In this document: positions 34,868 through 43,238 of the stretch, piece after piece
Position numbering within the stretch: the stretch's first letter is position 1
How the letters are laid out: each line of letters opens with the position of its first letter
DNA from: JAQVEB01 sp028698105
GTDB lineage: Bacteria; Bacteroidota; Bacteroidia; Bacteroidales; Dysgonomonadaceae
DNA length: 53,493 bases
Direction of reading: 5' to 3'
Assembly (NCBI GenBank): GCA_964293155.1
Contig: CAXYYA010000026.1
Span: 1-53,493, forward strand
Program-made: the position numbers and the translations under genes
Notes under the pieces: model-generated
What the model was told of the DNA's origin: nothing
The model's input: only the letters and a program-made list of their open reading frames with translations
The model's database searches: none

Positions 34868-35272
34868 CTCGCGCCGATTTGCAATCGGTGTGTGCCGTAG
34901 GCAAGAATTTTATTTACTTCGTAACGCACGAATTGTAAATCGGCGCGAGCAGGGGCCTCACCCCCAACCCCTCTCCCATAGAGAGGGGAGCACGGGCTCA
35001 AAAACATCGAAGTTCGCAAAGTCTCTCCCTTGTGGGGAGAGATTTAGAGAGGGGTCGGGGAGTGCCGCCAATAGGCGGGGAGAGGTTATGAATTAATTTT
35101 TTGATATAAAGGCCATAACCCCTCCGCTCGTTCCTCACTCGTCCCCTTAGCTTAAGGGGACAATTACGGGCTATGTATCATCACCCCTGCTCGCGCCGAT
35201 TTGCAATCGGTGTGTGCCGTAGGCAAGAATTTTTATTTACTTCGTAACGCACGAATTACAAATTCGCGCGAG
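34868..35272. repeat. Nest of direct and inverted repeats between E3 and lipoate ligase
   Basis: The 680-bp gap has no supported gene. Two direct copies of an 82-83-bp element (34868-34949 and 35190-35272) share CTCGCGCCGATTTGCAATCG at the left. Each is itself a large imperfect inverted repeat with CTCGCGCCGATTT / AAATCGGCGCGAG ends. Between them lie hairpins CCCCTCTC-N5-GAGAGGGG (34968-34988), TCTCTCCC / GGGAGAGA (35022-35042) and GTCCCCTTA-GCT-TAAGGGGAC (35141-35161). These resemble intergenic palindrome families of Bacteroidota. Confidence 0.85.
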
Positions 35273-35386
35273 CAGAGGAAAGGGGACGAGCGAAGCGGGC
35301 GGGGTTAGAATAAACCAACTAATAACATAAACTAATTTGTACTCACTACTTAGAGAAAATTAATGCTTTAAATTATCGCTAACAGT

Positions 35387-35433
35387 AACCGGGACAGCGG
35401 CAGGCGCAAACGTGCTCTTATGCTGTCCCGGTT
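35387..35433. repeat. Perfect 12-bp inverted repeat upstream of lipoate ligase
   Basis: AACCGGGACAGC (35387-35398) and GCTGTCCCGGTT (35422-35433) with a 23-base loop. No T-run follows on either strand. It lies directly in front of the lplA promoter, so it may be an operator or an mRNA structure. Confidence 0.7.
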
Positions 35434-35435
35434 CG

Positions 35436-35466
35436 TTGTATAAATTCCATCTATTTTGTATTTTTG
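35436..35466 (+). promoter_or_regulatory. Promoter for the lipoate ligase gene
   Basis: TTG at 35436-35438, 20-bp spacer, TATTTTTG at 35459-35466, fitting TTG/TAnnTTTG. The ATG at 35487 is 21 bp downstream. It rules out the longer reading frame starting at 35412. Confidence 0.68.
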
Positions 35467-35486
35467 TAGTCAAAAATGAATTTCAC

Positions 35487-36479
35487 ATGATATATATTGT
35501 AAACAAATCACACAAACCCGATTATAACATCGCCTTAGAAGAATATTGTTTCAAAAAACTCACGCATCACGATAAAATTTTTATCCTTTGGCTCAATGAA
35601 CCCGCCATTATTGTGGGCAAGCACCAGAATACCATCGAAGAAATAAATTCCGAATACGTGAAGGCGAACGGCATTCATGTTGTGCGCCGCATATCGGGTG
35701 GGGGAGCCGTTTATCACGACCTCAATAACCTGAATTACACCATTATCTCGAACGAGGAAAAAGGGGCGGAATTCGATTTCAAGACTTTCTCCGAACCGGT
35801 GATTGATACCCTTGCCGAATTGGGTGTCAAAGCCGATTTTACCGGACGAAACGATCTGGTGATAGACGGAAAGAAAATTTGTGGTAATGCGCAGGCCTAC
35901 ACAAAGGGACGGGTGATGCATCATGGATGCCTGCTCTTCGACACCGATCTGAGTGTTTTATCGAAAGCGCTGGAAGCGCCGAAAGATAAAATTGAGTCGA
36001 AATCCACAAAATCGGTGCGCAGCATCGTGGATAATATTTTGCCCAATCTGCCGGAAAAGATATCGGTAAACGAGTTTTCCGATAAACTGTTGGCCCACAT
36101 GAGATCCAAATTTCCGCAAATGCAGGAATACACGTTTTCGGAAGAAGAACTGGCTGAAATCGAGCAAATCCGCTCCACAAAGTTCGGCACATGGGACTGG
36201 AATTTCGGGCATTCGCCCAAGTTCGATATCGAACGACAATCCCGGTTCACAGCAGGAAAAATACAAGTGTTTGCCGACGTGGAGGATTCTGTTATCCGGC
36301 AAATCCGGTTTTACGGAACTTTTTTCGGAAATAACAGTAATTTGTCCGACGTTGAAGATGCGCTGAAAGGCGTGAAATATAATTCCGAAGCGGTTCGGGA
36401 AGCATTGTCAGCCATCAACTACAACGACTATTTTGCCGGTTTTTCGCTGGATGAACTAACGAAAGCCATCGTTGATTGA
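35487..36479 (+). CDS. lplA: Lipoate-protein ligase A
   Basis: About 330 residues from MIYIVNKSHKPDYNIALEEYC. LplA signatures are WLNEPAIIVGKHQNTIEEIN, VRRISGGGAVYHDLNNLNYT (lipoyl-AMP loop), DLVIDGKKICGNAQAY and HHGCLLFDTDLSVLSKAL, plus the C-terminal accessory domain (about 245-330) with KFGTWDWNFGHSPKF. It activates free lipoate with ATP and attaches it to lipoyl domains. Placement right after an operon whose only lipoyl domain is on E3 makes that domain a probable substrate. Its 3' end overlaps the convergent pnuC gene by 24 bp. Confidence 0.95.
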   Translation: MIYIVNKSHKPDYNIALEEYCFKKLTHHDKIFILWLNEPAIIVGKHQNTIEEINSEYVKANGIHVVRRISGGGAVYHDLNNLNYTIISNEEKGAEFDFKTFSEPVIDTLAELGVKADFTGRNDLVIDGKKICGNAQAYTKGRVMHHGCLLFDTDLSVLSKALEAPKDKIESKSTKSVRSIVDNILPNLPEKISVNEFSDKLLAHMRSKFPQMQEYTFSEEELAEIEQIRSTKFGTWDWNFGHSPKFDIERQSRFTAGKIQVFADVEDSVIRQIRFYGTFFGNNSNLSDVEDALKGVKYNSEAVREALSAINYNDYFAGFSLDELTKAIVD

Positions 36480-37058
36480 TGTTTCGGTTCGCGGCTCACT
36501 TTGTGTCGTCATCATCCTTTTCCACTTAAAATAACCGAAGACGGAGATCATGGAATAAACGGCAAACAATCCCGCTGTCGGGTAAAGGCCTTTCCATACG
36601 TAAAGCGCACACGACACAACGTTCACGGCAAACCACAGCCACCACTGCTCCACATACTTTTGCGCCAGCATCCACATGCCGAGGATGCTTACAGCCGTAG
36701 TAAAACTATCGCCATAGGGCACGGGACTATCCGTGAAACGGATCAGCACAAACGCTATCAGCCCAAAAATAACAATGCCGATAACCGAGAGCGGAACAAT
36801 ATACCGAGCGGGCGTGTGCGAAATCTCGGGTTGGTTTTTATTGATTTTGTTGCGCGTCCACCGTATCCACCCGTAAATGCTGGCGAAAAAATAGTAAATG
36901 TTGATGCCCATATCGGCATAAAATTTACTTTGAAAGAAAATCCACACATACACCACGGGCATTAACACGCCTACCGGCCACAACCATTTGTTGGCCGTGT
37001 ATTCCAGATACAAATAGATGAGCCCGATAACGACTCCGATGATTTCGATGGTTTGCAT
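36456..37058 (-). CDS. PnuC-type vitamin transporter, probably thiamine (PnuT)
   Basis: A 200-residue membrane protein with about seven helices and PnuC hallmarks: LYLEYTANKWLWPVGVLMPVVYVWIFF, YADMGINIYYFFASIYGWIRW, and KYVEQWWLWFAVNVVSCALYVWKGL. PnuC proteins are facilitated-diffusion transporters for nicotinamide riboside, thiamine or riboflavin. It lies downstream of a TPP-riboswitch-controlled TonB receptor on the same strand, so thiamine is the likely substrate, as described for PnuT in Bacteroidota. A hairpin (TCCCTCTCC / GGAGAGGGA, 37087-37117) lies between the two genes. Confidence 0.9.
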   Translation of the reverse strand: MQTIEIIGVVIGLIYLYLEYTANKWLWPVGVLMPVVYVWIFFQSKFYADMGINIYYFFASIYGWIRWTRNKINKNQPEISHTPARYIVPLSVIGIVIFGLIAFVLIRFTDSPVPYGDSFTTAVSILGMWMLAQKYVEQWWLWFAVNVVSCALYVWKGLYPTAGLFAVYSMISVFGYFKWKRMMTTQSEPRTETSINDGFR

Positions 37059-37131
37059 ACGATGTTGAATATTTATACCCTGCCAGTCCCTCTCCAGTGA
37101 AACGTTGTGGAGAGGGATTCAGGGAGAGGCC

Positions 37132-39369
37132 TTAAAACCTGATGGTTACATTGGCCAGCACGTTGGTTCCCGCCTGCGGGAAATACCGTTTCTCGTTCAT
37201 GCGCTTTCCGTCCAGGTAATAACTGTACCAAACGTAACCGTTGGTTTCATAATCAACGTTGAACAGGTTATTCACCAAAATTCCCAGATTAACGGATTTC
37301 ACATGCGGTACGCGGAATGAATATCCCAACCGGAGGTTATTCACAAAATACGGGTCAATGGAACGTTCTTTGCTCGAAGTGTTATCAATGTACTGCCGGC
37401 TCACGTAGCTGCTTTGCAGCGCCGCTTCAAACGTCCGGTACGTGAAAGTGAGAATACTGTTCGCGATGATGTTGGGCGAATACGCAATATCGGTTTGCCC
37501 CAGCGCGTTGTCGCGCGATTCAATCCAGTTCCAGTCCGCATCATACACATCCACGCCCTGTTCCGTAAAATCGTTGATTTTATTCCGGCTGAAAGTCGCA
37601 TTGGCATCCCAGCGCAGCATACGGTGCAATTGAATGGCAGAGGTTAATTCAATGCCGGTACGGTAGCTGTCGGGAATGTTTGTGGTCAGCAGTTCGCCGA
37701 TCTCGCTGATCTTTCCGGTCAGGATAAGTTGATTTTTATACTTCATGTAATAAAAATTCGCGCCGAAACTGAAGTTCGGCGACTGGTACCGGTAGCCGGC
37801 TTCCGTGTCGTAAAGCCGTTCGCTGGTGGGTTTTTCGTTTGGCCCGGCATCGGTGTAATTCGTACGGTTAGGCTCGCGGTTTGCCACGGCAAACGATGCA
37901 TACAAACTGTTGTTGGCGTTCATGTTGTACGTTAATCCGGCTTTCGGATTGAAAAACGAAAAATTGTGTTCCTGCGTGAGGTCTCTCATCTCGTTTTTGT
38001 CCGAATCGAATTTATCATCTTTTCCTTGCAATTGATAGTTGATGTATCGGTATTGCACATCGCCGAAGGCGACAAGATGAGGGGTGAGTTGAGCCGTTGC
38101 TTTCAGATAAATATTCATATCCGATTTATCGGATGTGCTTCTGTACCAGTCTTTTCCGGGCGTAAATTGATTGGGGTAACGCACCCAAAGTATTCTGCCG
38201 AAATGGTTGCCGTCGTATTTATTGGCGCCGCCGCCCAGTGTTAATTCATATTTCTCCTTTTTTTTGTTCAGCGCGAACGTCATTCCATAGAAATCGTTAT
38301 CGAGCCACTTGCGGCGGATAAGATCGGTTTTTTCCAACGCTTCACCGTTCACAACGGGCGGTGTAAGCAAATATTCGACATATTTTCTTCCGGTTTTGTA
38401 TTCTTCGTAATATCCCTCGCCCTTGGTGTAATGCAGTGCGCCGTTCAGCGTGAGGGAGGGCGAAAACACTTGCGTCAGCAACAGTTGGTAATGTGTTTGC
38501 GTGTAGTTATCAATTTGATTGTCGTAAAATTTGGTTTGGCCGTTATCGTCGGTATATTTTCCCAATTCGTTGTAATGACGGGTATATTTTTCGGGTTCCG
38601 AAGCAACCAAATCCAGATCAACACCGTTCCAGGCCTGATACGATTTTTCGTTTCCGCCAAACGTGATGAATTTCAGTAACGTTTTGTTCGTGATGTACGA
38701 CGCCGAAAGCATATAGGAATACATGTTTACCCAGGCCCTGTCAATAAATCCGTCGGATTTCACGGTTGAAAACCTACCGTCCACGGCAAAGCGATTTTGC
38801 ATGATTCCCGTGCCGATTTCCACCGTATTCTTCCATGTGTTGAAGGAACCGAAAGAGCTTCCGATATTGGCGTACGGATTCATGCTTGCGTTATCGGTTT
38901 TCATGTTCACGCTGGCGCCGAAAGCAGCGCCGCCGTTCGTTGAAGTTCCCACGCCGCGTTGTATCTGCATAGACGAAAGCGATGAGGTGAAATCGGGCAA
39001 ATCCACGAAAAACGAACCTTGCGATTCGGAGTCGTTATACGGAATACCGTTGATGGTCACATTGATGCGGGTAATGTCCGTACCGCGAATTCGAAAACCG
39101 GTGTATCCGATTCCCGTACCTGCATCCGAAGTAGTTGTTACCGATGGCGTGAGCGCCATGATGTACGGAATGTCCTGTCCGAAATTCTGTTTTTCGATGG
39201 CTTCTTTTTTGATGTTGGAAAATGCAACCGGCGTATTTGCCGTGGCACGCGTGGCAGAAACCACCACTTCTTCCAGTTGAATGTTTTTTAAACTGTCCGG
39301 TTGCGACTGCTGCGCAACCAGTGAATTTAAGGCCAAAAAGCCTGCTAAAGTTGTAAAAACCTTTTTCAT
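37132..39369 (-). CDS. TonB-dependent outer-membrane receptor, probably for thiamine
   Basis: A 745-residue receptor with signal peptide MKKVFTTLAGFLALNSLVAQ. A TonB box region and plug domain (about 30-150) read EEVVVSATRA, YIMALTPSVTTTSDAGTG and FRIRGTDITRINVTINGIP. A 22-strand barrel fills the remainder, ending in the aromatic-terminated NVTIRF typical of outer-membrane proteins. The leader carries a TPP riboswitch, so expression falls when thiamine diphosphate is plentiful. The pnuC-type gene 73 bp downstream should move the vitamin across the inner membrane. Thiamine specificity is inferred from the riboswitch, not from binding residues. Confidence 0.94.
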   Translation of the reverse strand: MKKVFTTLAGFLALNSLVAQQSQPDSLKNIQLEEVVVSATRATANTPVAFSNIKKEAIEKQNFGQDIPYIMALTPSVTTTSDAGTGIGYTGFRIRGTDITRINVTINGIPYNDSESQGSFFVDLPDFTSSLSSMQIQRGVGTSTNGGAAFGASVNMKTDNASMNPYANIGSSFGSFNTWKNTVEIGTGIMQNRFAVDGRFSTVKSDGFIDRAWVNMYSYMLSASYITNKTLLKFITFGGNEKSYQAWNGVDLDLVASEPEKYTRHYNELGKYTDDNGQTKFYDNQIDNYTQTHYQLLLTQVFSPSLTLNGALHYTKGEGYYEEYKTGRKYVEYLLTPPVVNGEALEKTDLIRRKWLDNDFYGMTFALNKKKEKYELTLGGGANKYDGNHFGRILWVRYPNQFTPGKDWYRSTSDKSDMNIYLKATAQLTPHLVAFGDVQYRYINYQLQGKDDKFDSDKNEMRDLTQEHNFSFFNPKAGLTYNMNANNSLYASFAVANREPNRTNYTDAGPNEKPTSERLYDTEAGYRYQSPNFSFGANFYYMKYKNQLILTGKISEIGELLTTNIPDSYRTGIELTSAIQLHRMLRWDANATFSRNKINDFTEQGVDVYDADWNWIESRDNALGQTDIAYSPNIIANSILTFTYRTFEAALQSSYVSRQYIDNTSSKERSIDPYFVNNLRLGYSFRVPHVKSVNLGILVNNLFNVDYETNGYVWYSYYLDGKRMNEKRYFPQAGTNVLANVTIRF

Positions 39370-39470
39370 TTACGTTTTGTTTTTATGGTTGCGCGATGGC
39401 ATCTCTCGCCATACGCACAGCCGGTTAGTAAAATAAAAAAGGGGAATTTTATAGAGAAATACCAAAAAAT

Positions 39471-39503
39471 AAAGCCACACAACAGGGAGTTGTGCGAGCT
39501 TTT
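39471..39503 (-). terminator. Riboswitch expression platform: intrinsic terminator
   Basis: On the minus strand AAAGC-TCGCACAAC-TCCCT-GTTGTGTG-GCTTT forms a long stem with one G-U pair, followed by ATTTTTT. It sits just after the TPP aptamer and before the receptor gene. This suggests that ligand binding ends transcription. Confidence 0.75.
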
Positions 39504-39504
39504 C

Positions 39505-39582
39505 CATTTTCCCTCCGCCGGCATTATCCGGATCAGGTGATTGGGTATGATCTCAGCCCGTTGTGTTGGGCACCCCTGTTAA
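39505..39582 (-). promoter_or_regulatory. TPP riboswitch (THI element)
   Basis: On the minus strand the conserved aptamer segments appear in order: AGGGGTGCCC, GGGCTGAGATCATACCC, ATCACCTGATCCGGATAATG and CCGGCGGAGGGA. The CTGAGA and CCTGATCCGGATAATGCC cores are diagnostic for thiamine diphosphate sensing. A -7 box TATCTTTG (39591-39598, minus) lies just upstream. The remainder of the 419-bp gap up to 39788 holds only the upstream region of the rel gene. Confidence 0.96.
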
Positions 39583-39788
39583 TTCATTGGCAAAGATAGT
39601 GCATTTTTCACTGCAAAAGTCCAAAACCGGTATTTTAACGTATATATTTTGTCTATATGCGATACAAACAGCCGATTTCCGAAAGATTTACAACAAAATC
39701 TTCCGATAAAAGGGATATAGTTTTAGAATTATTTGTACTTTCGTTTTTCATTAGCGATTGTGTGTAAGAAAGCATTCAGACTGAAAAA

Positions 39789-42059
39789 ATGAGCGACGAA
39801 GAAAGATTGGCAGCGGACGAGAAAATGGTCAACGACGAGTTTCAGGCTCTGTTAAACGACTATTTAAACTCGAATCACCGGCGAAAAGTGGAAATCATCA
39901 CCAAAGCTTTTAATGTGGCCAAAGAGGCCCATAAAGGCGCACGCCGGCGTTCGGGCGAGCCGTATATTATGCACCCGTTGGCCGTTGCACGCATCGTTTC
40001 CCGCGAAATGGGGCTGGGTTCAACTTCCATATCGGCATCGTTGCTGCACGACGTGGTGGAAGATACCGATTACACTGTTGAAGACCTGCGAATGATGTTC
40101 GGCGATAAGATCGCGCACATCGTGGATGGGCTTACGAAGATTTCGAGCGGCATGTTCGGCGCCGACGTATCGGCACAGGCCGAAAACTTCCGCAAGCTGT
40201 TGCTCACCATGTCCGAAGACATCCGGGTTATTCTCATAAAAATTGCCGATCGCCTGCACAACATGCGCACGCTTTCGTCCATGACTCCTGCCAAACAGTT
40301 TAAAATAACCGGAGAAACCATGTACATCTATGCGCCGTTAGCGCACCGGTTGGGGCTTTTTGCCATAAAAACAGAGTTGGAGGAACTGTGCTTCAAGTAC
40401 GAACACCCCGATGTTTACGTAGAACTGAACAAAAAGATAGAAGAAACCTCCGCCGAGCGTACAAAGATATACGAGCGGTTTGCAGCGCCCGTGTTTCAGG
40501 CGTTGGATAAAATGGGTATTCAGTACGAAATGCGCGCCAGGGTGAAATCGGTGTATTCCATCTGGAAAAAGATGGAAGATAAAAACATTGATTTCAATGA
40601 GGTGTACGATTTATTTGCCGTGCGCATTATTTTCGAAGTGTTTCCCGGCATGGACGAGAAGAAGCAGTGCTGGGATATTTACTCGGCCATAACGGATATT
40701 TACAAACTGCGCCCCGACCGTATCCGCGACTGGGTGAGCCACCCGAAGGCCAACGGTTATCAGGCGTTGCACCTTACGGTGATGGGCCCCGACGGACGAT
40801 GGATTGAGATACAGATTCGCAGCCGCCGCATGGACGATATTGCCGAAAAAGGCTTCGCCGCACATTGGAAATACAAGGAAAACCGCATTGAAGAAGACAA
40901 CGAACTCGATAAATGGTTGAAAACCATTCAGGAAATTCTGGCAAATCCCAATCCCAACGCAATTGATTTTCTGGATACGGTGAAAATGAATCTTTTTTCA
41001 TCGGAAATCTTTGTTTTCACGCCCAAGGGCGACATAAAAACCTTGCCGCAAAACGCTACCGCACTCGATTTTGCTTACAACATACACACCCGCATCGGCG
41101 ACCACTGTTTGGGTGCGAAAGTAAACCACACGCTGGTGCCGCTAAGCTATAAGCTGAAAAGCGGCGACCAGATCGAGATTCTTACCTCCCAGTCGCAATA
41201 TCCGCAGCCGGAGTGGCTCAACTACGTTACAACCGCCAAGGCGCGCACAAAAATTGAAGCTTCGCTTCGAAGGCAAAAAAGAAGGCTGGCCGAGAAAGGC
41301 CGGAGTATGCTCGAAGAATTATTCGGCAACGAACCGCTCGACAATACCACTTATACCAAGATACTCAGGTACTTCAAGGTTGATCGCAAGGAAGACCTGT
41401 ATTACCTGATCGGGAACAACGATGTTGTTCTTCCCGAGAATGCACAAAAGTTTTTCACCGTAAAGGAATCGGCGCCAAAAACGGAAAACCTGTTTGTCCG
41501 TTATATGAAACAGGCCATGAGCGCCATGAAGAAAACCCCCGACGGTAGTAAAAAACCCGAACAACCTTCGGTTGAGGGTGTGGTGAAACAGCCGGTTATA
41601 GACACAAAAGCCGTTTATCCGCTGGTAGAAGAGCGGTTTCGGAAAAACTTTATCGTACCGCCCTGCTGCAACCCGTTGCCCGGCGACGATGTTTTCGGGT
41701 TCATCAATGAGAAGAACGAAGTGGAAGTGCACAAACGTTCCTGCCCCACGGGCATTAAACTCAAATCGAATTTCGGAGAAAAAATAGTTCAGGTGGAGTG
41801 GGGCGATTATAAACAATATTCCTTTATGTCGTCCATTGTATTCACGGGTATCGACAGGTTGGGAATCCTCAATACTATTTTGTCGAAATTATCGGAAGAT
41901 GTGGTGGTAAACATCAAAAATGTGAACGTGTCGTCCAAGGACGGTATTTTTGAAGGGCGGTTCGATGTGAACGTGCATAGTGTTGAAGATGTGAATCGGG
42001 TGTGCTCCAAGATAGCAAAAGTGTACGGCGTTACCACCGTCCACAGATCAATTATTTAA
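39789..42059 (+). CDS. Bifunctional (p)ppGpp synthetase/hydrolase Rel/SpoT
   Basis: A 756-residue long RSH protein with all domains. The HD hydrolase (about 25-200) has His62, the pair His87-Asp88 in LLHDVVEDTDYT, and IADRLHNMRT. The synthetase (about 240-360) has RVKSVYSIWKKM, VYDLFAVRI, and the Q-loop region RWIEIQIRSRRMDDIAEKG. A TGS domain begins near FVFTPKGDIKTLPQNATALDFAY, followed by a zinc-finger/helical region (PPCCNPLPGDD) and a C-terminal ACT domain. It makes and degrades the alarmone under starvation. Hydrolase residues are intact, so it is probably bifunctional. Convergent with the gene at 42068. Confidence 0.96.
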   Translation: MSDEERLAADEKMVNDEFQALLNDYLNSNHRRKVEIITKAFNVAKEAHKGARRRSGEPYIMHPLAVARIVSREMGLGSTSISASLLHDVVEDTDYTVEDLRMMFGDKIAHIVDGLTKISSGMFGADVSAQAENFRKLLLTMSEDIRVILIKIADRLHNMRTLSSMTPAKQFKITGETMYIYAPLAHRLGLFAIKTELEELCFKYEHPDVYVELNKKIEETSAERTKIYERFAAPVFQALDKMGIQYEMRARVKSVYSIWKKMEDKNIDFNEVYDLFAVRIIFEVFPGMDEKKQCWDIYSAITDIYKLRPDRIRDWVSHPKANGYQALHLTVMGPDGRWIEIQIRSRRMDDIAEKGFAAHWKYKENRIEEDNELDKWLKTIQEILANPNPNAIDFLDTVKMNLFSSEIFVFTPKGDIKTLPQNATALDFAYNIHTRIGDHCLGAKVNHTLVPLSYKLKSGDQIEILTSQSQYPQPEWLNYVTTAKARTKIEASLRRQKRRLAEKGRSMLEELFGNEPLDNTTYTKILRYFKVDRKEDLYYLIGNNDVVLPENAQKFFTVKESAPKTENLFVRYMKQAMSAMKKTPDGSKKPEQPSVEGVVKQPVIDTKAVYPLVEERFRKNFIVPPCCNPLPGDDVFGFINEKNEVEVHKRSCPTGIKLKSNFGEKIVQVEWGDYKQYSFMSSIVFTGIDRLGILNTILSKLSEDVVVNIKNVNVSSKDGIFEGRFDVNVHSVEDVNRVCSKIAKVYGVTTVHRSII

Positions 42060-42067
42060 GATAATCG

Positions 42068-42463
42068 TTACTTCTTTAATCTTTTTGTTTTTTTGCCTCC
42101 GCTGAATAACAGTGAAGTCGCTTTCTTGGTTGCGAACGCAAGCAGCGCCGGTTTGGCGAGACGCCAGGCCACGGAGCCGATCAGCGGCAGATTTGAAGTC
42201 ACCAGGCTCTTCCAGTTAATTCCCTGCGGTTTTGTAACAAAAGGTTTCACGGAGGCGCTTCCGGCCGACGAAATACCGTCCATGGTTTCCGTAAAACGGC
42301 TTTTTATGGACGAGGCAACACCTTTGGTGAGCATGGAGCCCCAGTTATCGGCTAAATACTGAAGCTGAAACACCATACGTTGTTCCGCAATCGTACGTTC
42401 TTCACGAAGCCTTTTTTGCTCCATTTCTAATTGTTCGAGCGGGGTTAGTTTGTATGTTTTCAT
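42068..42463 (-). CDS. Hypothetical protein of the YtxH/holin-X cluster
   Basis: A 131-residue protein. The N-terminus is a charged helix likely to form a coiled coil (LEQLEMEQKRLREERTIAEQRM). The C-terminal half has a weakly hydrophobic stretch (LVTSNLPLIGSVAWRLAKPALLAFATKKATSLL) and a basic tail GGKKTKRLKK. I do not recognise a named family. It is the third gene of a minus-strand trio, ending 8 bp from the convergent rel gene. The set (YtxH, holin-like, small helical protein) resembles envelope/general-stress clusters common in Bacteroidota. Confidence 0.75.
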   Translation of the reverse strand: MKTYKLTPLEQLEMEQKRLREERTIAEQRMVFQLQYLADNWGSMLTKGVASSIKSRFTETMDGISSAGSASVKPFVTKPQGINWKSLVTSNLPLIGSVAWRLAKPALLAFATKKATSLLFSGGKKTKRLKK

Positions 42464-42466
42464 TTT

Positions 42467-42835
42467 TCAGTTTTGTTTATTCTTATTCTTATCTTCCATC
42501 AGAAATTCAATCACGCGATTGGTGAAAAATTTAGTGAGGGATTTTTTTGCAAATAGCAAGATGATCACGATAAGTATTGTTGCTGCCGATACAATACCGA
42601 AGCCCTGCCACGTGCTTTGCAGCAGTTCTGCCAGATAAAACCCGAGGGTAACAAACAAGGTGGCGAGAGCGAATAAAGCAAAAAACATAAGTATCAAGCT
42701 ATATGCAATTACCGACGAACCCACGCCTATTTTTTCAAAGGCTTCGAGTTTGGATAACTGTACGGTATCTCTTATATAGCTTGATACGTCATCCTTAAAT
42801 TCCTCGAACAATGTACTTGCTGTTTTTTCTTCCAT
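42467..42835 (-). CDS. Phage holin family protein (holin superfamily III-like, DUF1469)
   Basis: A 122-residue protein with an N-terminal amphipathic segment (LFEEFKDDVSSYIRDTVQLSKLEAFEKIG) and two membrane helices (SSVIAYSLILMFFALFALATLFVTLGFYLAELL and WQGFGIVSAATILIVIILLFA), followed by a basic C-terminus. This matches the holin-X/DUF1469 family. Despite the name, such chromosomal genes in stress clusters are not known to lyse cells. It sits 3 bp upstream of the gene at 42068 and 24 bp downstream of the YtxH gene. Confidence 0.85.
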   Translation of the reverse strand: MEEKTASTLFEEFKDDVSSYIRDTVQLSKLEAFEKIGVGSSVIAYSLILMFFALFALATLFVTLGFYLAELLQSTWQGFGIVSAATILIVIILLFAKKSLTKFFTNRVIEFLMEDKNKNKQN

Positions 42836-42859
42836 CGTTTAGGTTATTAAAGGATTAGT

Positions 42860-43102
42860 TTATTGTTTTGCCAATTCTTTTTTTGCGATTTCGGTGATAT
42901 CGTCAATATCGTCTTTCAGATCGTTTACTTCATTTTTTCCTCTGTAAACGGCCGATTTAACGTTTGCTCTCACTTTGTCGGCAAATTCATTGGCTTGTTC
43001 CAGCCACTCTTCTTTTTTGTCGCTTCCCATAATGTAACCTACGGCAGCTCCAAGAGCTACGCCGATGCCTAAACCTAATAATAATTTTGCTTCTGATTTC
43101 AT
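42860..43102 (-). CDS. YtxH domain protein
   Basis: About 80 residues from the ATG at 43100-43102 (MKSEAKLLLGLGIG); a TTG twelve codons upstream is less likely. One membrane helix (LLLGLGIGVALGAAVGYIMG) is followed by a charged helix (WLEQANEFADKVRANVKSAV), the YtxH/Gvp-like layout. YtxH of Bacillus belongs to the general stress regulon; the molecular function is unknown. It is the first gene of the minus-strand trio. Confidence 0.86.
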   Translation of the reverse strand: MKSEAKLLLGLGIGVALGAAVGYIMGSDKKEEWLEQANEFADKVRANVKSAVYRGKNEVNDLKDDIDDITEIAKKELAKQ

Positions 43103-43238
43103 AGCGTTGTTTTTTAATTGTTCGTTATTTTGTTTCAATAATTTGCGGTAAACAACATGCCGTTTGCAGCACGCTTACTCATATAATAGAACATATATCG
43201 CAGTAAAATGTTTAGTTGATTGTTAAAAAACATCCGAA

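Noticed and set aside
35412..35486. 25-residue N-terminal extension of lipoate ligase
   Set aside because: It overlaps the TTG/TATTTTTG promoter and an inverted repeat; LplA starts at MIYIVNKSH.
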